A stretch of 64,000 nucleotides of DNA from the NCBI GenBank assembly GCA_036362985.1, contig JAYGXS010000002.1, positions 99,901,401 through 99,965,400 of the forward strand, given 5' to 3'. Under the pieces are notes generated by a model. That model worked only from the letters and a program-made list of their open reading frames with translations. It did not search any database and was not told the origin of the DNA. The stretch is from Ligula intestinalis. Its lineage: Eukaryota > Platyhelminthes > Cestoda > Diphyllobothriidea > Diphyllobothriidae. Positions 10,289 through 18,259 of this stretch are shown here, piece after piece. Positions within the stretch are counted from its first letter, which is position 1; the number at the start of each line of letters is the position of its first letter. Position numbers and translations under genes: made by a program.

Positions 10289-10855
10289 ATGGCACACTCT
10301 CCAAAAGAAGTAGCAAGGTTGGCGTCCTGCAAAGTTGCGCATAATTCGAAACTCCCTGTCATGGCTTATATGGTACCAGATCCTGAAAATAATGGGAATA
10401 CCATGCAAATATTGGATCAAAACCTTCTGCTGGAAAACAATTACATTCAAAGCGAATCCTTGAGATACACCATTTATTTTGACGTGTCGTATACAATAAA
10501 GAATGGGTGTTCTGGTCGATCGATAGTAGTTAGTTGTTGCGGAAAAGTAATTGAAACTCGAAGGAACCTTGATGGACTATGTTATAGGAGACGGATCAAA
10601 GTTCGGGAATATGAAAGAGGCTTGGGTGTGAAGGCTAGAATCCACTCCGATCAACGAATCTCGGTCGAGAAACTAACCTTGACATTTGAGGGTCACGTAA
10701 TCGAGGGTGGCTACGAGCTGAAGGATTACGGCATCACGCATACGTTTTCCCTATCCCTTAACCCAACGCTAAACTTTGCAAGGGATATGACCTTGATTGT
10801 TATTCTGCCGTCTGAATTCAAGCTACAGTTTTCGCTCAATAAAACGACGACTTGA
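10289..10855 (+). CDS. Tandem ubiquitin-like protein, unit C, open 188-codon part
   Basis: An uninterrupted frame from ATG 10289. Residues ~5-30 (KEVARLASCKVAHNSKLPVM) resemble the second half of a ubiquitin fold, as in unit E. Residues ~75-155 make a full domain ending GVKARIHSDQRISVEKLTLT, FEGHVIEGGYELKDYGI, close to ubiquitin's VKAKIQ...[19 protein letters not shown]. Then MTLIVILPSEFKLQFSL starts the next domain, as in unit A domain 2. No Gly-Gly processing site is seen. This is the longest intact unit; the ORF stops inside domain 2, and homologous sequence continues to 11165, so it may be a truncated product or a pseudogene. Confidence 0.5.
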   Translation: MAHSPKEVARLASCKVAHNSKLPVMAYMVPDPENNGNTMQILDQNLLLENNYIQSESLRYTIYFDVSYTIKNGCSGRSIVVSCCGKVIETRRNLDGLCYRRRIKVREYERGLGVKARIHSDQRISVEKLTLTFEGHVIEGGYELKDYGITHTFSLSLNPTLNFARDMTLIVILPSEFKLQFSLNKTTT

Positions 10856-10859
10856 AATA

Positions 10860-11165
10860 ACAGCTGTGTCGCTGGTGTCAACTGCCAGGGAAAAGTTATG
10901 AGTTGGTTTTTGACGATGATCTCTTTAAAGGCAGTCGAACTCTGGCATCTTCTAATCTCATTGTCATGCGCTATAAGTCAACGAGTCCAGGAGTCAACTT
11001 GTACTTTCTACAAAACCGTTAGGGGCTAAACAATTGCACTGAAATTCTTTCCGTCAGACACGGCGTATATTCTGAAGAGGCGGGTACAGTCAATAGAGGG
11101 TACTCTACTGGCAGCACAACATATAATTTTCGTGCGAAGGCAATTGGAAGAAAAAAAACTGATGA
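10860..11165 (+). pseudogene. Tandem ubiquitin-like protein, unit C, broken 3' part
   Basis: Beyond the stop at 10855 the homology goes on in other frames: ELVFDDDLFKGSRTLASS (second half of domain 2), then ALKFFPSDTAYILKRRVQSI and EGTLLAAQHIIFVRRQLEE. The latter parallels ubiquitin's [38 protein letters not shown]. At least one frameshift and stops lie between them. Past 11165 a 3' flank ('aattatttccgtttaaatgct') resembles the flank of unit D near 12585, so the duplicated unit includes non-coding 3' sequence. Confidence 0.6.
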
Positions 11166-11589
11166 CTACAATAAACAGGGTGGAGACACGCTTTACATTG
11201 TTTGGCTCTGGTGGGCGGGTAAACCATATTTACATGTTAATTTAATTATTTCCGTTTAAATGCTTGTACTCTGCTGTAGTCTGCAATTTTTTCGGGCAAT
11301 CACCAGTAGAAGGGAATCATGCAGTTCCGGTAGCTTGACAGTATTTTTCTGGCATTCATCGCAAAATTAAATTGTTATTTTATTATGACAGATTACAGAA
11401 ACATAAACGGAAATCAGTATAGCAAAATGAAAATTTTGCACATGCGCCCGTCAGCCTTATGAGCATGTGAAGTGTTGATTAGTCTTGCATTTCTGAGTCC
11501 ATCAAGGGTTTTCCGTCTTTTAGCTGCCTTCCCGCATACAATTATCCCTGTTTATCCACCGGAATGTCCTCTTTTGATTGTATGCGTGT
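11166..11589. other. Spacer between ubiquitin-like units C and E
   Basis: About 420 bases without a supported gene. The start resembles the 3' flank of unit D; the rest is not recognised. Confidence 0.4.
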
Positions 11590-11800
11590 CTTCAAACTAG
11601 ATACTCTATCCAAAGGATTCAATTCGAGCGTTACTGTTTTCCTGGGAAATGTGAATATGTTGTTTTATGGCATTCCCATTAGTGTTAGGATCCGATACAA
11701 TAGAATGCACGACAGAGAAATTTGACTCATGTGCCAGTCCGCACTTCGCCAACGTTTGATAACCTTTCAAGAGTACGCCGTCCACAGGCAATTTCTAACC
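11590..11800 (-). pseudogene. Tandem ubiquitin-like protein, unit E, second-half fragment
   Basis: Minus-strand frame from about 11791: VDGVLLKGYQTLAKCGLAHE then SNFSVVHSIVSDPNTNGNAI. The first block matches ubiquitin's [22 protein letters not shown] layout, and the whole stretch matches the N-terminal part of unit C (ASCKVAHNSKL...VPDPENNGNT). It is head-to-head with unit D, starting about 90 bases away, the same arrangement as units B and C. Confidence 0.55.
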
Positions 11801-11887
11801 TTGGACAGGTTTTCGACACAAGCGACGCAGCTCTTCCCTTCGATAGCCCACAATGGGCAGTTTGGGAAGACTCATTCACTTTCCCAA

Positions 11888-12540
11888 AAATGTCCCTGAC
11901 GCTGAATGTTTGCTGTAAACGTGGGGAACACTTTAAACTGCATGTTCCGGACCACGAAAGTGTCTCGGGTTTGAAGTGCACTATCTGTTGTGGTAAATGG
12001 ATTTCGGTGGAGAATCCAACCTTGATATTACACGGTCTACTTCTTGCAGGTGTTTAAGACCTGGAGGTGTACGTTAGCAGGAATTGTTCTTCTGGACTCC
12101 GCAGTTTTCCCTTGGACTTTGCAAAGGGATATTTCGGCGAGTGTAACCCTGTCATCTAGATTCGAGGTAAGGCCTTGGGTCAGTGGAAGGGTAAATGTGG
12201 ACAACTAACTGCCGAAAGTTCTGTGTTGGTGTTCGACGGTGAATTCTCAAAAGGCAATCAAACGCTGGCTTCCTACGGCGTGGCGCATTATCTAAATGTC
12301 ACTGTCATGGGATACAAATAAACGATTCTGTAAAGCAACTTGAATCTTCTGCGACTCTATCACAGGACTGTTACGGGGAAAAATGCCCTGAAGCCATTCC
12401 GTGCGACACAGCGAATATTCTGAAGATTCGCGTTCAATCAATAGAGGGCTCTCTACTGGCCGACTGACACATAATTTTGGGTGGAAGACGAAAAATCCCT
12501 GGGGGACTCTAACGTGCAAGCCGGATCAACGCGTCACATG
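11888..12540 (+). pseudogene. Tandem ubiquitin-like protein, unit D (three domains)
   Basis: The ATG at 11890 sits in the same 'aaaatgtccctgacgctg' context as unit A. Domain 1 reads MSLTLNVCCKRGEHFKLHVP and ENPTLILHGLLLAG before a stop at 12055, then LEVYVSRNCSSGLRSFPLDF as in unit B. Domain 2 contains VLVFDGEFSKGNQTLASYG (12225-12285). Domain 3 contains CDTANILKIRVQSIEGSLLA (12395-12455) followed by a stop. Several stops and frameshifts rule out one continuous product unless spliced. Confidence 0.6.
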
Positions 12541-12769
12541 CTCATAAGTATGATGGAAGCATAAACCGAACTTGCATTTTTCTTTGATAATTTCCGGTTA
12601 AATTACTTTACTGTGGTATGTTAAAATAAATATTTTTGCGTTGGTCGCCGACTTCAGGCCACTGAATGCGGTTATTACAGAGTAAATGTAGGCAACAAAT
12701 GTCAAAATCTTACTTTAAGTCGATGCGGATCATGTCTACATGACCGGAAAACTGTACCTGTGGACTTTG

Positions 12770-12940
12770 CTTAGAAATCAGCGGAGGCCTACTTTGCTTG
12801 CGTCAGGCTCAACCTTCGTTTCTAGGGGTCCTATGCAGGCCCAGTGATGACGTCAGAGGTACTCATATATGATCCGATAGATGACAGTAGGCTACGCCGT
12901 TTACCAGTGCTCCCTGATTCAGATGACGCCAGCGAGCTCA
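12770..12940 (+). repeat. Repeat downstream of ubiquitin-like unit D
   Basis: Similar to 9310-9425 downstream of unit A, with the 'gcaggcccagtgat' and 'aggctacgccgtttacca' blocks as best matches. A 60-codon frame opens at 12844, but the matching region after unit A has a different reading, so no gene is called. Confidence 0.4.
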
Positions 12941-13339
12941 TGGCTGCTCTCTCACAGCCCACACTCTGTGAGTTACGTCAGCGTGCACTTTTGGCCCTGC
13001 AAAATTACACTTACCAGACCCATTAGCCCAGTATGTGTGCGTTGTGCGTTTAGCGGCTGATGCGAGGTCTGGGAATCAGGCGGTGTTGGCTGATTTTCAC
13101 ACCACGCTGTGGCATAGTCTCATTGATACTTGAAGTCATAACTGTTCCACGCTTTTCGAGTAACACGTGGTTCTAGCGCGAAAAAGCGCAAGTCAGAGCA
13201 CGGAGGTGGACAGGCGTCGTTGTAAGAGCAGTCTGTTAGTAGAAAATCCTTAGTAGCCGCGATCTTTAGGTGTGGTTTTCTTTTGAAAAGATAAGAAGGG
13301 ACACACCACAGTTGAATAAACAATTTAATCCGTACATAT

Positions 13340-13520
13340 TGTGATCTTTAGGTCGGGTTCACTTGGAGAAGAGGAAAGTCTAGAAGCCAAGTGGTAGGAA
13401 CAGTTCATTCTGTACAACAGGAAGTTGATTGTCGAACGAGTGTATGTTTGCACCGTAACCAGGCAGTGTCCGAAGTCCTTCAGCCTGGCAGCAGTCATCT
13501 TATCGTTCACAGAAGGCGGT
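13340..13520 (+). repeat. Dispersed repeat R, copy 2
   Basis: The 'gaagaggaaa' and 'aggaacagttcattctgtacaa' blocks match copy 1 near 885-930. The right part is diverged. Confidence 0.45.
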
Positions 13521-13587
13521 TTTTTTCTGGGTCAGCCTCTGCAAATGTTACTGAGTAAGGTGTCAAAGTGACGTGATAATAAACATA

Positions 13588-13735
13588 TTACAAATCATAG
13601 TTAGGCCAAGGTACTGGAAAGAGGATGCCTTCCTGGGCAGGACGTCTAAGGATGTAGGACTGGGAGAATTTCGTAGTCGGAAAAGCTGTAGTGACCTTAG
13701 TCCGCGCGCGATACTTGCCTCTCGCGACTGCTAGC
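13588..13735 (+). repeat. Direct repeat bracketing the ubiquitin-like cluster, right copy
   Basis: Counterpart of 8405-8550. It abuts an inverted copy of repeat R at 13736, so the pair may be part of repeat R itself rather than a mark of one cluster-wide duplication. Confidence 0.65.
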
Positions 13736-13960
13736 ACAGGCCAACCCCAGTCCGTTCTGGTCAATCGCCTTCAAGGCTGACTCACAGAGGACTCTGCTGT
13801 AGCGGCCGCGCTGTCGCACTTCGAGTGTCGGCCCTCGTAGCCAGTGGCACGCTTGGCCGACTGTTAATTTCCTCAGTAAATTCTCCCCTACCTCTGTACA
13901 GAATAGACTTTTCCCTCCACCTTGATGCATGCTACTTCTCCTATCACACGGAACCGGACC
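13736..13960 (-). repeat. Dispersed repeat R, copy 3 (inverted)
   Basis: Read on the minus strand it has 'agtctattctgtacagagg', then 'gagtcagccttgaaggcgat' near 13770, the same landmarks in the same order as copies 1 and 4. Confidence 0.55.
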
Positions 13961-14499
13961 TGAATGTCGCAGTTTCAAGTGGTTTGCCAATGATCGTAAG
14001 CCACTGCAATAAACGCACTGGACTGATTTCCGATTATTTCGTCGACGAATATTGACTAGCAACCATGCTAAGTCAGGGTCCAGGACATTTTTCAGAACCG
14101 GGAACTGTGTTTGATTTTTGATAGGATGACCAATTATCTTTTCATGGGCCTAGTTAACATAAAAACATCCCTTTGGCGATCGTAGGTCTTCGGTGTGCAT
14201 AGAGAATATCTGAGAAGATACGATTGAATCTTGAAGACCTCCGCTGTTCTTGGGAAAGACCGTAGATATTTATTTGCCACTTTGGACGAACTGAGTGGGG
14301 AAATTTATATTCTCCCTAAACCAAGAAAGCCCGCCATGAGAACCAAATGCAGACTTTTTGTTTAGGAAGAGATGGCGTGGGATAGCATTAAAGACTGAGG
14401 AGAACTCGAGAAATGTACATGCATGCGCATATTGCAAGGGGTAATTTTAATAAGAAAAAACCCTATCTGCTGCGATCTTCAAGCCGTAGTTCCTTAGCA

Positions 14500-14745
14500 G
14501 GAGAGAAGATATGGGAGGCCAGAGCGGTAGAGGCAGTTTATTCTGTGCAGAAGGAAAGGAGAATGGGCAGGAGGAAATTGACTCGCAGGCAAGTGCAGGC
14601 CTTTCTCTAGTGGGACGGCATCCGGATTGTCAGAGCGTAGGCATTTATCGCAGTCAGGCCCTATGTGAGTCGACCTTGAAGATGATTGGCCAGATGGATT
14701 GAAGTCAGCCTATGACTGCGCGCGTGCTATTGGCCACCGCTTTTT
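14500..14745 (+). repeat. Dispersed repeat R, copy 4
   Basis: Contains 'cagtttattctgtgcagaag' (14532-14551) and 'gagtcgaccttgaagatgat' (14666-14685), ending with a 'cgcgcgtgctattggcca' stretch like the 'gcgcacatgctacgaggcg' end of copy 1. The frames at 14413-14610 and 14511-14702 lie inside the repeat and are not treated as genes. Confidence 0.55.
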
Positions 14746-14922
14746 CCCGGAATTTGCAGCATCTGTGCTTGAATGCCTAAGAGGCCGACAGAAATGAGCA
14801 TTCTCGCGTGAGTGTCTACGTGGAGTAAGTTACTATACGCACGTCAACTCTTATCTTAATGTCTTAAGGCAGAAGGTACAACAAGAGCAATAGCGTCAAG
14901 GGTACTACGCCGGGGCATCAAA

Positions 14923-15279
14923 TTGGAGGTGAATGATGTGAATATGTTTAAGACAATTGCGGCAGAACCGCGCAAGTGTACGCTTTTTACCAAAATTATT
15001 TTGGACCAAGATTACAGGTTTTTGGGGATGGGAGTGATTATAGGTGGGCGCAAGTCGTCCGAAATCTTGGAGTTTTTGAAGGATGAATTTATAAGGTTTG
15101 TTAGGACAGGGGCTATCAAAAGACAGCAAGATTTTAGGAGGAGTTTTGAGAGGCTATCTGCGCTAGCTGCTTTTGAAACTCCCGCAGATTTAAAGTGTAA
15201 CACCACTGCTGCAACAGACATAGAGAAATGTATCTTGGTAATAGGAAAGGGTCCTTTTAGGGCAGATAGGAGCCTATGA
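14923..15279 (+). CDS. Unrecognised 118-codon ORF
   Basis: Open from 14923 to 15279. The product would be basic, with a hydrophobic stretch FLGMGVIIGG near residues 36-45 and a charged helix-like FLKDEFIRFVRTGAIKRQQD after it. I recognise no domain or motif, and no similar sequence occurs elsewhere in the window. It stands between repeats and could be a chance frame or an exon. No signal peptide is evident. Confidence 0.2.
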   Translation: MEVNDVNMFKTIAAEPRKCTLFTKIILDQDYRFLGMGVIIGGRKSSEILEFLKDEFIRFVRTGAIKRQQDFRRSFERLSALAAFETPADLKCNTTAATDIEKCILVIGKGPFRADRSL

Positions 15280-15779
15280 CAGTGTGGATAAAATCACTCC
15301 GGTATGTCTGCGTGTTGCGCTAACCGGGGAGACGCTTAGGATTCCTTCAAGTTCAGCTGAGAAAATAAATCGATGTTGTGTTAGAAGGGGCAAGAGCTGA
15401 CTAACAAACGAATCTTTCAGTTTGGAAGTTTTCCTTTCTATTAGACCTTTAGACTGTCACTAAGGACTAGGTTATAAAGTTTTTCCTTTTTACATCTTAA
15501 ACATTTTCAATGGCTGAAAAATGTTCTGTCAGGTATAACCGAAATGAACAGAGGACCGACAGTATTATAAATTGCATTTTCAAAAACATTAAAAAGAACC
15601 AGGAGCACTAGCTGATGTTCGGTAGTTCGCGGAAAGTTGATACAAGTGAGTAATGCCAAGAAGACAAACGCGCAATCACTGGGATAGTACTTTTATTAGT
15701 CTGGGCATCCAGACTCGAACAAGAAACCGTCGTCGGAGAAATTGAGAAAACAACATGAATCGACATGTTTTTTAAGTCC

Positions 15780-16190
15780 AGCTTCGAGCTAATGGGAATG
15801 GGAGAGGTGAGAAGGAGCCTTCGTGAGTGGTTGAGCCCACGCTACTTCATTTCGGTTTTCGTTTTTGGTATCGTGGCGTTCCTCTCTGAACACGGGCTGG
15901 GCCGTGCTTCCTGGTCGTGCGAACGGAGAGCAAAATAGCAGGGTGGTATATTCACGTGCCTCTTGATGGAGTTGAAATCTGACACCCATGTCTGCAGCAG
16001 TTCTTGCCCGCCTTATTATGGCTCGTACCATTATCCGTGTGCCAATGAAGTCAAACTCATAGTCTCCTGTCAGGTTGAGGGTAGCGTTTTGGCACAGTGC
16101 GTTGCCTTTGTGCAATGCCTTTTGGTGCTCCGTTATTCCTGACCCAAGTCGTCGTCCGGTCTGCCTTATAAAATAACGACTGACTGCTCA
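15780..16190 (-). pseudogene. Penelope-like GIY-YIG C-terminal half, third family
   Basis: On the minus strand: TGRRLGSGITEHQKALHKGN, CQNATLNLTGDYEFDFIGTR, then MVRAIIRRAR. This is the part of the PLE endonuclease after the GIY-YIG motif: the catalytic-Arg helix, the 'EH.xA' segment, and the block usually followed by a conserved Glu-Ala-Trp, which is lost here. The GIY-YIG itself is off the upstream end or decayed. Some residues past 15850 are unrelated. Confidence 0.6.
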
Positions 16191-16199
16191 ACTGGTCTT

Positions 16200-16651
16200 C
16201 TTTTTCCGTGATCTAGGAACGCATGATAGCTGTCAGAGAGTGGTGTTACTAAGATTTTTATGGTTGGTTTATATCACAGGAAAGAAAAGTAATCTCGAAA
16301 GTTAAGCGTATAAATGTGGAGAATAATAGGAAATACTCATTATAATAATCAAATATTTGCGCGCGGTAATTAAAATGACAAATACAATCAATAGGAAGAA
16401 GAAGCTGCGAAAAATATACCTGCAAATAGGCTACAAACGAATATCGACTCTATATCGAAATAAAGATATCAAAATAAAACCATTAAAGATAGGCTTTGTA
16501 CCATTTTTTAAATCTATAAAAGCTTATCATGCGTTTGGACAAATTTTGCAGTACAATGAGCCGACAAGCAACCATATGTTGCTTTAGAAAACTAAATTTA
16601 ATTTAAAATTAATTTAACTACAAATTTAAATAAAATTAAAATTAAAAAACT
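16200..16651. other. AT-rich unassigned DNA
   Basis: AT-rich stretch leading into the LTR element; 16580-16650 is almost pure A/T. The lysine-rich frame at 16357-16587 is best explained by base composition. Confidence 0.4.
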
Positions 16652-17123
16652 TGTAGCGTCTCGTGCCTGGCTGACTAGCTCGCATCGAAGTGCACTTTCC
16701 CAACGGCTCGCCGACGCGGTTTATGACGTCTCGATCAGCCAATCACGGTCCCGCATCTACGCTCAAAAACCAGGCGACAAATGGGGAGCTTGCGCGCGTG
16801 CCCGACGCAAGTTGCCCCTCTGCCCAAAATCTCCAGGCCGACCTAGCTAATGGAAGCTACCTCTCTCTCTGCCTTCTAGCCCGACTACTCAAAGACTTGA
16901 CTTGGAAATCGGCTCTGAGCGAGGCGGGTTGGAGTGCGCGCGCTCATGCGCCCTCCAGCCGTACAGCCATGCCGGATGGACTGGCAACTTTCCCATAACT
17001 TTTCTGTACACAATACACTGTTCCGTCTACTCTCGCCTTTCCACCGTCTTCTCTCCAATCTCCGAAGGAACCAGGGACTGGAAGATTGTAGGTGTTAAGG
17101 CCATAACCATCGTAGCATTACCA
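16652..17123 (+). mobile_element. 5' LTR of a compact LTR retrotransposon
   Basis: 472 bases beginning TGTAGCG and ending TTACCA, matching 17777-18259 at roughly 95% by eye, with the difference mainly in a CT run. Both copies are followed by 'cct'. Frames such as 16690-16998 are chance frames inside the LTR. Confidence 0.85.
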
Positions 17124-17131
17124 CCTATAGC

Positions 17132-17141
17132 TGGTGACCCC
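17132..17141 (+). promoter_or_regulatory. Putative primer-binding site
   Basis: TGGTGACCCC starts eight bases after the 5' LTR. This is the type of tRNA-complementary sequence that primes minus-strand DNA synthesis in Gypsy- and BEL-type elements. The tRNA is not identified. Confidence 0.6.
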
Positions 17142-17764
17142 AATCGTGAGATGAACTCTCAACTAAATTTCTGATGTGGCCGAGCTCAATCATCATCAGT
17201 CCTCCCTCGCCTTCTCCTCTGTCATCTCATTTGGCCGCGAAATGGAGAATTTCATTACCGACACCCTGTCGTGAAGCCCGAGGGAGATGCTCAATTGCTC
17301 ACATCCTACGGCCCTAAGGCTCTGGTTCATTCCCCATCCCATGGAGCAGTTTTCCCCAATGAGTGCCAGTACCCAGACCTCCTTTCTAAACTCAGATCCT
17401 TCTTCTACTGCCAATGGTACCCCTTCCTCCTCTCAGCGCACACTTACACGGCATACTGATTTGCCGTCGAAGTTCAATGCAGCCAACCAACCTCCCTCCT
17501 ACGTAGTCGAGATGACTAATCTCCTTGAAGATGCCGATGCATGCGTAGTCGAGAAATTTCCTCTTACCGCAGACCCAGTTGCCCACGCGGACGCGAGGTG
17601 AAATTTTCTCCTCCCAAGCGGCACTGGCGGCACTACCCACCTCTCGCAAGCCAACCACATGAACAACAGCCGTTCGAACCGTGCCGTTGGTACGTATCGT
17701 CCTCACTTATTTTAGCTTTTTTTTTCTTCACTCGGATTCTTTCAGTTTCCTTGTTACGGTCTCC

Positions 17765-17772
17765 GGGGGGAG
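17765..17772 (+). promoter_or_regulatory. Polypurine tract
   Basis: GGGGGGAG four bases before the 3' LTR, the expected place for plus-strand priming in LTR retrotransposons. Confidence 0.7.
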
Positions 17773-17776
17773 TACT

Positions 17777-18259
17777 TGTAGCGCTCGTGCCTGGCTGACT
17801 AGCTCGCATCGAATTGCATTTTCCCAACGGCTCGCCGACGCGGTTAATGACGTCTTGATCAGCCAATCACGGCTCCGCATCTGCGCTCAAAAACCAGGCG
17901 ACGAATGGGGAGCTTGCGCGCGTGCCCGACGCAAGTTGCCTCTCTGCCCAAAATCTCCAGGCCTTCCTAGCCGATGAAAGCTATCTCTCTCTCTCTCTCT
18001 CTCTCTGCCTTCTGGCCCGACTACTCAAAGACCTGACTTGGAAATCGGCTCTGAGCGAGGCGGGTTGGAGGGCGCGCGCTCATGCGCCCTCCAGCCGTAC
18101 AGCCATGCCGGATGGACTGGCAACTTTCCCATAACTTTTCTGTAAACAATACACTGTTCCGTTTAATCTCGCCTTTCCACCGTCTTCTCTCCAATCTCCG
18201 AAGGAACCGGGGTCTGGAAGATTGTAGGTGTTAAGGCCATAACCGTTGTAGCCTTACCA
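17777..18259 (+). mobile_element. 3' LTR of compact LTR retrotransposon
   Basis: 483 bases matching the LTR at 16652-17123. A CT dinucleotide run (17984-18006) is longer here than in the 5' LTR. No convincing target-site duplication was seen outside the pair. Confidence 0.85.

Larger units (their letters stand above)
17124..17776 (+). mobile_element. Internal region of compact LTR element, no pol
   Basis: Only 653 bases lie between the two LTRs, far too few for gag-pol. The longest frame, 17287-17601 (104 codons), is rich in Ser, Thr and Pro and has no protease, RT, RNase H or integrase motif. It could be a gag remnant. The region has a primer-binding site at its left end and a polypurine tract at its right end, so the element could be mobilised in trans. 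This fits a TRIM-like non-autonomous element or an internal deletion derivative. Confidence 0.75.

Noticed and set aside
16357..16587. 76-codon Lys/Ile-rich frame
   Set aside because: Matches what AT-rich sequence yields by chance.
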